Under the pieces are notes generated by a model. It saw nothing but the letters and a program-made list of their open reading frames with translations. It ran no database searches and had not been told where the DNA came from. Below are positions 47,647-58,980 of a stretch of DNA of 64,000 nucleotides, one piece after another; positions within the stretch are counted from its first letter, which is position 1, and each line of letters opens with the position of its first letter. Source of the stretch: Fistularia commersonii (lineage: Eukaryota > Chordata > Actinopteri > Syngnathiformes > Fistulariidae); the NCBI GenBank assembly GCA_037954325.1, contig JBBMNZ010000031.1, positions 2,512,501 through 2,576,500 of the forward strand. The letters are read 5' to 3'. A program made the translations under genes and the position numbers.

Positions 47647-48599
47647 TTTTCCCTGGGGCTCCCATGAAAATCATCTGACTTTTTTTTTTTTTAATATGTG
47701 TAAAAAATGCATCTGTAATTCTAAAAGAAAACCATTATCCATTATCGACTACTTCCAGTTTTGATCATGCTAAGCTGGACTGTTATGGCATCACTTGCAC
47801 CTCAGGCTTTGACAGAAAGTGTCCTGCTCTTTTAGTGGAATTGATCATTTTCATACCGCTAATGGTCCCAAATTAGATCCAACTATGCAATTAGCAATGA
47901 TTGACCAATTAAACAGTGAAGGTAATCGGCTGTGGAGTGTTGCCTTGCCGAAGTCACTGAGAAAAACAATAGAGTTTATCCGAAAAAGCTTAACAAAGTA
48001 AATAAACAGAGGTGGTGCGTGGACCTTTTTGAATCTGCCATACTTAAATAAGGAAGTGAATGTAAATCAACATCTCTCCAAATTTATTGATGTATTTATT
48101 TGTGTATTTATCTAGTCAATGTTTATTTATTTTTATTTATGTATTCCTATATGTATTTATTTAAGTCTTCATTATATATGTTTTTTTGTTATGTATATTT
48201 TATTTTTTTCTTTCATTTCTATTCTTTTCTTTCTTCCTTCCCTTCTGTCACCGATGTCTACTTTTTTAACGTTAATTAATATTTTTTTTATTATTTTCCC
48301 TGATGGAGAGGACAGGGATAGGGATTGAAAAAAAAGGATATATAATAATTACAATCATTGTTCTAATTATATATATATATATGATTATTACATATTATTA
48401 TTCTATCATATCATATCATATCTATCATATCATATTAAAATCATATGTTTTATACATTGTTTGTTTCTTTTCTTGATTTTTTTAAATTTCTTTATGCTTT
48501 TGTTATTTTTCACGCAAGAAGTGGCATATCTATCTAGCAAGCAATCTATCTATATATCTCTCTCTCTGTCCCTCTGTCTGTCCGTTTATTTGTTTTTGA

Positions 48600-48749
<150 letters not shown>

Positions 48750-49307
48750 TAAGAAAATATATATATTGGTTAAGAAAATCAAATTACATACGAAATAAGA
48801 AACGGGTTTTGCAATTTTAAATAAGTAAATAGATTAATCAAGGTTCAAATGAATGAGTAGCAATTCAGACATAATAAAGACTTGTTGAAGGCATTCAAGG
48901 CAAACTCCTTCTTACTTCAGCATGCAGACACATCCTGCTGCTTGCAGATTCAGCCTTTATTTGAAGCTCGCAGTGAATACAGAGCTACGTCTTCAGTATG
49001 CAACATGCTTTAAGGACGATGGCTTTGTCATTATAGTGACGGAGCAACATCGCCTGAATGTTTACTGTGCAGATTCCTCCAAACATCTTCAGAGTTTTTT
49101 CCCAAAGTTGCATCCGAACACAAAACAAGCATTTGCGTTTTTCACGAGTAGCATCATGAATGCTTGCTGCTGTCTAAGACAGCACTCAGGAGAACAGCAA
49201 ATACCACAAAAATCTGTAAGAAATGACACTATCAAGAAAACACTTGAACCCAATTTATTTACGATTGCTCTTCAGGTGTTACTCATTACTTTTCACCCCT
49301 TTTCTCA

Positions 49308-49340
<33 letters not shown>

Positions 49341-49649
49341 CCTGCTGTCTTTGTACTCAACTCAGGAAGCAACAATAAACGACTAAGTAGGGAGACCTTT
49401 GCGTCACCTTGTTTTCAACATTAAGTTGAAGTCAACTGAAATCCCATTTGGGCTGAAAGTCTGCTTTGCTTTTCCCCTCCTGAAAGGAGTGGACCCAGGT
49501 ATTTTACGCAAGTAAAAAAAAATCTTTAAATTCTCCATTCAGGCAAAGGTGCTTGAACTCACTTTAATCGAAGAGGTGAAAAAATATAACAAATTGAAAT
49601 TCTTGGCAGCATCCCTATTTCTGTCAGGTTCTGACAAAAAAGTCCCAGC
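48750..49649. other. Intergenic DNA with an unexplained open stretch
   Basis: A forward frame of 154 codons (48922-49386) runs through mixed sequence into a T run (49318-49337). Its Phe-rich end is the T run, and the rest has no family resemblance I know. Treated as chance. Confidence 0.45.
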
Positions 49650-50330
49650 ACTGTTTTTGCAGCCTTGAAGATCATAAATGATTTAACTGAAGCGTTTAAC
49701 AAGAGGCAATGCTGTCTGTCCTTCCGGATTGATTTTCTAATGTCGTACAATACTGAAGATCTCCGCCAGCTATTATTTGCTGTTTTCAGTGCAGATGTGC
49801 AGATGACACCATCATATTCAGCATTTTTTTGCAATATGTGTGGTATGCAGTACAAGAACAACTTCGCTGTCTGCTCAACGATATCATTGATATTGAATCA
49901 CTACCCACTTGTCTTTTGAGAAAAAAAACATTCAGTGTGTTGCAAAAAATAAATAAAAAATAGATTATAATGATGTTACTGACCCCCAAAAATATTGCTT
50001 TTCTTTTCGTCGAACAAAATATTGCAGACCAGCCTCCTTTGCCTGTCATAGACATGCTTCTTATCATGATAGTTACATGTTTGATAGTGTGGACCAAGAG
50101 ATCCCAAGACTCTCTACAAACTGGAAGGTAGTATCCTCACTCACCATTAGTTAGACAGTTCTAAAGTTAACTGGACATCTTAATGTGCCCGACACCTCAA
50201 TCATTGTCGTAGGTCTGTTCACCAAACCATTCTGTGTACCACAATGTCTTGGGAACCATCTTTCTTGTCTTCTAACAAGGAAATATTGAAGGTACAGTCT
50301 GCGATTTGTTGATTCTCTCGAATTTGCCAT
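49650..50330 (+). mobile_element. Fragment of another LINE reverse transcriptase
   Basis: Bases 49796-49819 encode Cys-Ala-Asp-Asp-Thr-Ile-Ile-Phe, matching RT motif C (Tyr-Ala-Asp-Asp). After it comes a long frame of Leu-Gln-Tyr... and Leu-Arg-Cys-Leu-Leu-Asn-Asp, as in the helical region after that motif. Upstream in another frame, Ala-Leu-Lys-Ile-Ile-Asn-Asp-Leu (~49655-49690) fits the segment before motif A. The sequence is not RTE or Rex3; an L2, CR1 or related clade is possible. The boundaries are guesses. Confidence 0.42.
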
Positions 50331-50667
50331 CCTCAAAGTATGAACTGAACTGGGCAAGGAAGTCTTTTTAGTTTTTTTAGCTAATGTTCAAGCGAACCAG
50401 AGCTAAATGCTCTGAAAAACCTACAAATTGAGCTTCAACTGTCTTCTTGGTAAGGACACCCTTGCAAAGTTTTATTTATTTATCTATTTATTTAAACTAA
50501 ATGGGACTACCCTGGTAAAATCAAGGCTAAGTATAATAAAATAAATAAATAATACAAATAAAAATGATAAAAAATAATAATTGGACTAATAATAATTATA
50601 ACAAAATTATAATTTAATAATTATAGTAATATCTTAAAAGCATTTAGTGTTTTCACAAATAAAAATA

Positions 50668-50781
<114 letters not shown>

Positions 50782-50805
50782 TTCTTCTTCTTTCGGCTTT
50801 TCCCA

Positions 50806-52563
50806 TCAGGGGTCGCCACAGCGAGTCAACTTTCTCCATCTAACCCTATTCTCTGTATCTTCCTCTCTCACACCAGCTACCTTCATATCCTCTCTCACTA
50901 CGTCCATGAATCTTCTCTTTGGTCTTCCTCGTGACCTCTTGCCTGGCAGCTCCAATTCCAGCATCCGTCTACCAATATATTCACTATCTCTTCTCTGTAC
51001 ATGACCGAACCATCTCAGTCTGGCTTCTCTAACCTTCTCTCCAAAACATCGAACATGTGCCGTCCCTCTGATAGACTCATTCCTGATCCTATCCATCCTG
51101 GTCACTCCCAAAGAGAACCTCAACATCTTCATCTCTGCAACCTCTAGTTCTGCCTGCTGTCTTTTGGTCATTGTAACATTTTCTAGTCCATACATCATCG
51201 CTGGTCTCACCACTGTCTTGTACACCTTTCCTTTTATTCTGGCCGATAGTCTTCTATCACATAGTACCCCTGACACTTTTCTCCACCCATTCCAACCTGC
51301 TTGGACCCGTCTCTTCACCTCTTTTCCGCACTCTCCGTTGCTCTGGACTGTTGACCCTAAGTACCTGAAATCCTCCAGCTTCTTGATCTCCACTCCCTGT
51401 AGCCTCACCGTTCCACCCGAGTTCCTCTCGTTCACACACATATATTCTGTCTTGCTGCGACTAACTTTCATTCCTCTCCTTTCCAGAGCATACCTCCACC
51501 TCTCTAGATTTTCCTCTACCTGTTGTCTGCTCTCACTACAGATCACAATGTCATCCGCAAACATCATGGTCCATGGGGATTCCTGTCTAACCTCATCTGT
51601 CAGCCTATCCATCACCATTGCGAACAAGAAGGGGCTCAGAGCTGATCCCTGATGGAGTCCCACCTCCACCTTGAACTTCTCGGTTACCCCTACAGCACAC
51701 CGTACCAGTGTCTCACAGCTAGCATACATGTCCTGCACCAGTCTAACATACTTCTCTGCCACTCCAGACTTCCTCATACAATACCAGAGCTCCTCTCTTG
51801 GCACCCTGTCATATGCTTTTCCTAGGTCTACAAAAACGCAATGCAGCTCCCTCTGGCCTTCTCTGTACTTTTCTATTAGCATTCTCAATGCAAATACTGC
51901 ATCTGTAGTACTCTTTCTAGGCATGAAGCCATACTGCTGTTCACAAATGCTGACTTCTGCTCTCAGTCTAGTTTCCACTACTCTTTCCCATAACTTCACT
52001 GTATGGCTCATCAACTTTATCCCTCTGTAGTTGCCACAATTCTGCACATCCCCTTTATTCTTAAAAATAGGCACCATCACACTTTGTCTCCATTCTTCAA
52101 GCATCTTCTCACGCTCTAAGATCCTGCTGAATAATCTAGTCAGAAAATCTACCGCTGCCTCTCCTAGACACTTCCACACCTCCACAGGTATATCATCAGG
52201 ACCAACTGCTTTTCCACTCTTCTTCCTCTTCAATGCCTTCCTCACTTCACTTTTACTAATTTTTGCTACTTTGTGGTCTACAATAATCACCTCTTCTACC
52301 CTTGCCTCTCTTTCATTTTCCACATTCATCAGCTCTTCAAAGTACTCTTTCCATCTTCCCATCACTCTTCTAGCATCTGTCAATACATTTCCCTCTCTGT
52401 CCTTTATCACCCGGACCTGTTGTACATCCTTTCCATCTTTATCTCTCTGTTTCGCCAACCTGTATAGATCATTCTCACCCTCCTCACTATCCAACCGAGC
52501 ATACAAGTCATCATAAGCCCTTTGTTTTGCCTTTGCTACCTCTATCTTTACATTTCGCCGCAT
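50806..52563 (-). pseudogene. RTE reverse transcriptase region
   Basis: Open for 585 codons. Visible blocks: the Asn-Tyr-Arg-Gly-Ile block (residues ~178-182), motif A Phe-Val-Asp-Leu...Ala-Tyr-Asp (244-252), motif B Leu-His-Gln-Gly-Ser-Ala-Leu-Ser-Pro (303-311) and motif C Phe-Ala-Asp-Asp (335-338) carrying the catalytic aspartates. The family's conserved C-terminal region (~390-585) ends Arg-Cys-Gly-Asp-Pro. All RT catalytic residues are present. The first ATG is internal: in an intact element this frame continues from the endonuclease part, and here it is separated by a frameshift near 52580-52590. On its own it would lack the endonuclease. Confidence 0.9.
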
Positions 52564-52612
52564 CTCCCTGAACTCCTGTCTTGTTCTCTTCAGTCCTCTC
52601 AGTATCCCACTT

Positions 52613-52837
52613 CTACTTCGCTAACCACTTTCTCTGTATACACTCCTGCACTTCCTCATTCCACCACCAAGTCTCCTTATCTACTTTCCTTCCAGATGAC
52701 ACACCAAGTACTCTTCTACCTGTCTCCCTGATAACACTAGCTGTTGTTGTCCAATCATCTGGAAGCTCTCCAAGACCACCCAGACCCTTTCTCAACTCCT
52801 CCCTGAAAACCAGGCAACACTCCTCCCTTTTCAGCCT
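52613..52837 (-). pseudogene. RTE linker region between two stop codons
   Basis: This segment is in the same frame as the upstream endonuclease, from which it is separated only by the TGA at 52838-52840. It ends at a TAG (52613-52615). It encodes the domain linker, with the Trp-Trp-Trp-Asn-Glu-Glu-Val-Gln block seen in other copies. After the TAG the same frame continues with Lys-Trp-Asp-Thr-Glu before the frameshift, showing both stops are recent point changes in an otherwise readable region. Confidence 0.85.
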
Positions 52838-53932
52838 TCACCATTTTGTCCTCTGCTCTGCCTTTGTCCTCTTCATCTTCCTTGTCACCAGAGTCATCCT
52901 ACAGACCACCATCCTATGCTGTCTGGCTACACTCTCACCTACAACTACTTTGCAGTCACTGATCTCTTTCAGGTTACCCCGTCTATACAAGATGTAGTCT
53001 ACCTGCGTGCTCCTACCTCCGCTCTTATAAGTTACCCTATGTTCCTGTTTTTTCTGGAAAAAGGTGTTCACAACAGCCATTTCCATCCTTTTTGCAAAAT
53101 CTACCACCATCTGTCCCTCTGCATTCCTATCCTGGATACCAAATCTGCCCATCACTTCTTCATCCCCTCTATTGCCTTCAGCAGCATGTCCATTGAAGTC
53201 TGCACCAATGACCACTCTCTCATTTCTGGGAATATTCTGCATCACTTCATCTAACTCATTCCAGAACTTCTCTTTCTCTTCAGATTCACATCCCACCTGT
53301 GGGGCATAGCCGCTAACAACATTGAGCATCACACCTTCAATTTCCGGTTTCAGACTCATAAGTCTATATGACATTCTTTTCACCTCAAGGACGTTCCTAA
53401 CAAACTCCTCCTTCAAGATAACTCCTACTCCATTTCTCTTCTTGTCAGTACCATAATAGTACAACTTAAAGCCTGCTCCTAAGCTTCTAGCCTTACTACC
53501 TTTCCACCTGGTCTCCTGGACACAGAGTATATCCACCTTCCTTCTCTGCATCATGTCGACCAACTCTCTACCTTTTCCTGTCATAGTCCCAATATTCAAA
53601 GTCCCTACTCTCAGTCCCAGACTCTTTCCTTTCCTCCTCTCTCTCTGTTTCCGAACACGCACTCCTCCTCTTCTTCTTGTTCTTGTTCTTCGACCCACAG
53701 TAGCCCAATTTCCATTAGTACCCTGTAGGTCATCAGTACCATGGCGGTCGTTGTTAACCCGGTCCGCGACCGATCCGGTATGGTATAGTTTTGGTTGTCT
53801 CGCATATTTGGTTTTGGCAAAAGTTTTACACCGGATGCCCTTCCTGACGCAACCCTCTGCATTTATCCGGGCTTGGGACCGGCACAGGGAGACACTGCTC
53901 CGTGTCCCCCCAAGGCAGTCTTGGAGAGGCAC
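52838..53932 (-). pseudogene. RTE endonuclease region
   Basis: Open for 364 codons from ATG to a premature TGA. Residues 1-105 are a basic, poorly conserved N-terminus. Residues ~108-350 form an exonuclease-endonuclease-phosphatase fold: Gly-Thr-Leu-Asn (110-113), Val-Gln-Glu-Thr-Arg-Trp (138-143, catalytic Glu140), Gly-Ala-Asp-Phe-Asn-Gly-His (243-249, Asp245 and Asn247), Val-Asp-Tyr-Ile-Leu (311-315) and Arg-Gln-His-Arg (337-340, His339). This domain nicks target DNA to prime reverse transcription. Domesticated relatives in mammals are named craniofacial development protein 2, so automatic annotation may use that name. All core residues are intact. Confidence 0.9.
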
Positions 53933-53958
53933 GGGCTAGTGCCACCCTGAGGCTGCAT

Positions 53959-53970
53959 TATATATATGTA

Positions 53971-54005
<35 letters not shown>
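53959..54005. repeat. TA-rich palindromic run at RTE 5' junction
   Basis: TA dinucleotides interrupted once by TGTA and once by TACA, placed symmetrically so the central part is a perfect palindrome that could extrude as a cruciform. Confidence 0.9.
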
Positions 54006-54006
<1 letters not shown>

Positions 54007-54013
54007 AAAGCAT

Positions 54014-54440
54014 TGATAACTTGCCTGTAGTAGTCGTCCTTATCTTTCTTCAGTTTTAAAAGTTTCTCTGTCTCAATGGAAATCACTGCCAGTGAAGACA
54101 TTGGTCCTTGATCGGTCCTGTTCCGACTCTATGTTTTGAGTCTTTTCAGTGCTGAGCTTGACTGTCCCATCGATGCTGTCGTAGCTGGAACGGTGACCAC
54201 CGGCCAGAGCAAGTTTGTCGCCCCAGGAACAGTTTGAATGAGATCCTTCTGGGCCAAATAGTTCAGAAGCTGCACAGGAGATTTACATTCGTCCTTCACA
54301 GTTTGTGAGCTGTACAGCCTGATGAGATCCGCTCTGTTTGAAAAGACTGGGTCTTCTGTCCCGTAGTCTGAAGCAAACCTGTTAGCTCAGGCATTGATCT
54401 TCCCTAAATTATTATCTCCTGCTTCGACTGAAAGTCCGGT
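54014..54440 (-). pseudogene. hAT-family transposase C-terminal remnant
   Basis: On the minus strand, bases ~54300 to 54014 read Leu-Leu-Asn-Tyr-Leu, then Leu-Leu-Trp-Pro-Val-Val-Thr-Val-Pro-Ala-Thr-Thr-Ala, Ser-Ser-Ser-Ala-Leu-Lys-Arg-Leu-Lys-Thr, a TAG stop, Ser-Arg-Asn-Arg-Thr, and Met-Ser-Ser-Leu-Ala-Val-Ile-Ser-Ile-Glu. This order matches the hAT dimerisation domain at the C-terminus of hAT transposases and of host proteins derived from them. One in-frame stop and loss of the upstream part show that it is dead. No terminal inverted repeat was identified. It begins a few bases from the TA palindrome at the RTE 5' end, so the RTE may have inserted beside or into it. Confidence 0.65.
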
Positions 54441-54503
54441 TTAGAAAATTCTTTCAGTATAGCTATTTTATCTAAACTGAGCTTAACTATTTTAGCTATT
54501 CAA

Positions 54504-54800
54504 AAGAATTCCAGTAATTTATAACTTGTGCCAAAAACTTCAATTTGGTGAGAAAGAGACTTTTTGACCAAATGGCTAGATCATTTAAATCTGCGGCTAG
54601 ATTTGAGTAAATTTTACATATATTGTGTAGAATCACATCCTATTCAATATATTTCTGCACAAGACAATGGCTTTGCAGAATTCCAAAGTAATTCACAACT
54701 TGTGCCAAAAACTTCAACTAGGTGAGATAAACCCATTTTGATATAATGGCTTTATCTTTTAAACCTACTTTTAGATTTTAGTAAATTTGACACATATTTT
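54504..54800. repeat. Diverged tandem duplication, period about 172 bp
   Basis: AGAATTCCAGTAATTTATAA (starts 54505) and its neighbour AACTTGTGCCAAAAACTTCA recur as AGAATTCCAAAGTAATTCAC (starts 54677) and the same second motif. Both copies go on through a GGTGAGA...TGGCT-(A/T)-(G/T)ATC-TTTAAA stretch to a TAGATTT-(T/G)AGTAAATTT end. About 120 bases per copy are alignable. Family unknown. Confidence 0.65.
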
Positions 54801-55424
54801 CCATTTTGGAAGTTAGGCCAAGCAAGAGGAAAAAATAACTGCATAGCTGCACTTGACTTGCTAACTGTTTACTGTAACTTGCTATTGCTAATTATATTAT
54901 TCTGTAGCAGCGTAGTAAGACGGATCCCTGGGGTCAACATTTCCCCGTCACAAGGCACTGTTTCTGTGTTCCTCACTTAATGTCTCTTTGCAGTCATTGT
55001 CAAATATGTAAAAGTTGTGTACGAAAAACATTATACACACCAGCTAAACTTTTTTTTTCATAAATTAAAGAAATTGAAAATCTCAATAGTGACATACACA
55101 GAGACAGCAATACAGTCTCAGTGCATAGCATGCCAGCACAGTTAGTATAATCGTTGTGCAATCCATAGTGGGCTCAGCTGGTTGTTGTGTCACCGCACGT
55201 CTCTTCAGCATATTTAAATGATGAATGTGAATTTTTTTTTCAGCAATTCTGAAAAAAAAAATCTAAAAATGGTGAACTTAAGTTGAAAATAACTTTATCG
55301 TACAAATCACTGAATAAATATAACCATTTAATTTATTTTTTTCATTTTACATTTTTTTCTTTCCATGATGACAGATGAAGCCCAGCCTCCCCTGCCTCTG
55401 CTGCTGCACATCACTGATATATAT
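54801..55424. other. AT-rich intergenic DNA
   Basis: No gene seen. Between the hAT remnant and the Tc1 end, the sequence is AT-rich with short T and A runs (~55050, ~55230-55262). Confidence 0.5.
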
Positions 55425-55790
55425 GTAAAACCCCACAGAAAATCTTTGGAGAGAGTTAAAAATCTGTGTTGCCCAGCGACAGCCCCAAAACATCACTGCT
55501 CTAGAGGAGATCTGAAGGAATGGGACAAAATACCAGCAACAGTGTGTGAAGACTTACAGAAAACGTTTGACATCTGTCATTGCCAGTAAAGGGTATGTAA
55601 GAAAGTATTGATATTAACGTTTGTATTTGACCAAATACTTAATATGATTTGCAAATAGATTCTTTATAAATCAGACGTGATTTTTTGGATTTTTTTTTCG
55701 CATTCTGTCATAATAGTCGAAGTGTAGCTATGATGAAAATTCAGGCCTCTATCATCTTTAAAAGTATGGCAACTTGTATTGAAATCCATT
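55425..55790 (+). pseudogene. Tc1/mariner transposase C-terminus and 3' end
   Basis: Bases 55428-55514 read Asn-Pro-Thr-Glu-Asn-Leu-Trp-Arg-Glu-Leu-Lys, then Val-Ala-Gln-Arg-Gln-Pro-Gln-Asn-Ile-Thr-Ala-Leu-Glu-Glu-Ile before a TGA. This is the last catalytic-Glu region and C-terminus of a fish Tc1 transposase. The match continues in shifted frames: Lys-Ile-Pro-Ala-Thr-Val-Cys, then Tyr-Arg-Lys-Arg-Leu-Thr-Ser-Val-Ile-Ala. Downstream, TATTTGACCAAATACTTAAT (55625-55644) and CTATGATGAAAATTCAGGCC (55728-55747) match the 3' untranslated and terminal part of this Tc1 group. The 5' part and catalytic core are missing, so it is inactive. Confidence 0.78.
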
Positions 55791-56757
55791 CATTTTTCTC
55801 AAAAGACACGTGCACAACAGGAAGGCCCATGTGCTGCTGATTTGGCCTAAAAAGGAAATATAAAGGACAAAGCGTTAGAAGTAAAAAAAAGGTTAGATTT
55901 CTTCAAAAGCTTTTGAATAAAATAAAATTATATTAGTATCTCTGGCTGAATTTTTATTTCATGACTGCCCACTATTGCCCTTCATTTTTTCATCAGATAC
56001 TTTTTCAATACTTTTATTATTCATTATTTTTTATTATTTATTTTATTTATTTGCACAGTCTTAACACGTGTGTCCATAAAAAACAAACAGGAACATTTGT
56101 TCACAGAGACAGAAATGACAGAGAAATGGACCGACTCAACAACTGAAGCAAATGTTGTGGACAGAAAATTCTTCTTCTTCCCCTGTAGCGGATTAAATGA
56201 AGGCAGCTGCACTTCCCAAAGGTGTGGGTGAAAGGGGTACTGAACATGTCCAATGTACAACACGTGTCAAGCATTTCCCTCCGCTGATTTGAAAGAGGTT
56301 CAGAAAAAGAAGACAAATAATAATTAACGTTAATTTCAATTTATATTGAAAATGCAAGCGATTGTTTATTTATTTAATTCGTTCATTGTCTATTTATTTA
56401 TTTGATTACTTATTTTCATATATTCATGGATTCCATCCCTGTCAGTCATTGGTTGATTTTTTTTTTTCAATTATTCATCTATTTATTTACTTTTTTTTTT
56501 TTTGCAAGATAGTGTAGCTTCTTCCTGAATAGAGATACCGACTCCTGCTGCTTCTTCTGCTTAATGAGTCAAACCCACACTGTACAAGCACCAAGCTTAT
56601 TCCACTCTACGTGTATGTTTTATTGTGATGAATAGAGCAAGTGGTGGGGTTAATTAAATTGAATTAAATTAAATTAAATCAAATTAAATTAAATTAAATT
56701 AGAAATAGACAATACACTGATAGAAAGATATTGATATTGTATGCCTACCTGTTAGAT
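55791..56757. other. AT-rich intergenic DNA
   Basis: TTTATT-rich sequence, T runs near 56457-56465 and 56491-56504, and a TTAAA pentamer-like tract (56655-56700). No gene. Confidence 0.55.
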
Positions 56758-57314
56758 GACGCGGAGGTCAACCATTTCCATCTAACCCTAATCTCTGTAT
56801 TCTCCTCTCTCATTCCAGCTAACTTAATATCCAATAAACTTCATATTAACCTCCTGCCTGGCAACTCCAATTCCAGCATCCGTCTACAATATATATTCAC
56901 TATCCCTCCTCTTTAGACGACCAAACCATCTCAGTCTGGTTTATCTGACCTTCTCTCCAAAACATCTAACATGTGCTGTTCCTCCGATAGACTCATTCCT
57001 GATCCTACCCATCCTGGTCACTCTTTGGGAGTGACCAGGATCTTCTCTTTCTGCTTCCGAACACGGCTTCCTCCTCTCCTTCTTTAACCTATCGTAGACG
57101 AGTTTCCATCGGTACCCTGTAGGTCATCTGTTCCAATGGCGGTCATTATTAATCTGGGCCCCGACCAATTGGGTATGAGATTCTTAGGTTTGATTCACAT
57201 GTTTGGTTTCGGCAAAAGTTTTACAGCGGATGCCCTTCCTGATGCAACTCTGCATTTATCGTCTTGGGACCGGCTCACGGAGACACTGGCCCTTGTCGCC
57301 CTGAGGCTGCATTA
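56758..57314 (-). mobile_element. RTE-clade LINE copy E, both ends only
   Basis: About 560 bases. 56758-57023 matches the 3' end of the RTE element; 57041-57314 matches its extreme 5' end, closing with CCCTGAGGCTGCATTA as at 53946-53961. The roughly 2.5 kb between (most of endonuclease and all RT motifs) is absent. At the junction lies a perfect 12-base inverted repeat, TCCTGGTCACTC (57012-57023) and its reverse complement (57029-57040), with a five-base loop. The second arm is an inverted copy of adjacent element sequence. It cannot encode a protein. Confidence 0.88.
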
Positions 57315-58689
57315 ATTAGTTTACATATTATCATCTTTGGAAAAAAAGAAAAAAAGAAGTTAAAGCTGGTCCCTATATAACGACTCCAGTTTTGTCAGGG
57401 AGTCGAGACGGAGGGCAATGTTTGAGTCTGAGCCTGATTCGAGTCAGACGGCGGATAAGAACGTTGAGGTAATTGAGGTTGTCGGCTGGAACGGTGAGGT
57501 CAAGGGGGTTATCATCTGCTCTTGACGCAAAACATGTATATAAATAAGGTAAATCGAGCACAGACGTCTGTCCTTGAGGGACCCAGACTACGTAAAACAA
57601 TAGGAAAAATTACAAAAAAACATCTGTTGGTTAAGTGTGTTCCAACGATGCACAAAAATTTTATCCAATAAATGATATATTGACATTGTATCAGTCACAA
57701 GAGCGTTTATGAATAATAATCTTTAATATGTCAGTTAAACTGCAACACCTTTTTCTCAAATTCCTCCGATTAAGTCAGGCGTTTTGACAACCTTGATGTC
57801 TATTCAATGCTGAATGATCATTCAATGTATTAGAACACCTTTTTTGCTTTTGTAGATTCTGAACAACCACCTTATGCAATATTAAAAAAAAATAAAGGGA
57901 CATGGTGCGGAAGCCAGATTATATTATAACAGTCAAGACCTTGACTTATGACTTTATTTTGTAAAATTACTAAACTAAAACTAAAATAAAATATTAATTT
58001 GTTCCATGACCGAGCTCGTAACTCATTTTTTATCAACTTAAATTTCCCCTTATTTAAATGAGTTGGAATGCTATCAATCTGTCCTAGCCTCCGGTTAATG
58101 ATGTATTTATAGAAAGCAAAATGTTTTTTTATGAATAACAAATACTGTGTAAACAATAATAATATGTAATAATTAAGAATAGCACGTTATGCTATATATT
58201 TGCGCGAAACTTAATTAAGCTGTATCCCAATCTTCTGATGAACAAGTCAACAACACGCACTCTTCGCTTATGTTTTTCCATGATTTGAGGCTATCTAGTC
58301 GAACTCTTTTTAAACAGTACTTCACGCACAGCGTCGGCCACGTTGCCATCAAATGCTCCCCGCTCTTGGATCAGAGAGAAAAAAATCCCCTTTGTGACAA
58401 TTTGTTTCTCAAAAAACTCATAAGTTGATGCATTCATAAGATTTTATGATTTTATTTCAATTAATGTTCAATAGTCTCCCTGAATTGTTGTTGATGGCGA
58501 CTAGGGTTGCAGAAACTTCATTATTTAAACAGCTTTTCCTATACATAGGGTTGCAGGTCTTCACTTTAGAATAGAACCGAGCACCTTCTTCTTCGTCCAC
58601 TCTCAATGTTTTTTTCCTTTTTTTAATATATATATTTCCCAGGATAGATGGTATTCAGCTCTCAGAAAAAAGTTAAATACAATTAAAAG
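57315..58689. other. Intergenic DNA, no gene seen
   Basis: 57360-57600 is higher in GC and carries a 75-codon reverse frame without family resemblance. The rest is AT-rich. Confidence 0.5.
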
Positions 58690-58980
58690 CATACCTATAT
58701 TTTGCAGGAGAGACCTTGAGAGTTCTACAATCAGCAGCCCCGCACCAATTTCTGAGGGACGAGAACAAACGTCCGCCAGCTCAAATTAATGGCATGACAG
58801 CTGAGCCCTTTTCTGCACAATCCTCATCAAATGCTGCTTTAAAAGGCCTTGTGGGCTAAAACCTTGACAGGTCAACGCGCAAAGTTGTTAGGCAACACAA
58901 AGAATAATATTTGAATTAATCCAACACACTGTGCTCCCCAATTAATTTTCATCGACCTTTCCTAAAGAATGGCTGAATAA
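58690..58980. promoter_or_regulatory. Candidate conserved non-coding segment
   Basis: Repeat-free sequence of higher complexity with CAATTAATTTTCATCG-like homeodomain cores (~58940). No coding frame. Regulatory role inferred from composition. Confidence 0.25.

Noticed and set aside
48922..49386. 154-codon forward frame
   Set aside because: Ends in a T run read as poly-Phe; the rest matches no known family and no splice context was seen.
51164..53309. Several forward-strand frames of 80-162 codons across the RTE element
   Set aside because: They are antisense shadows of the reverse-strand RTE coding region.
52838..53932. Host craniofacial development protein 2 gene
   Set aside because: The similarity is to the RTE endonuclease from which that gene arose; here it is part of a complete element with RT and both ends.
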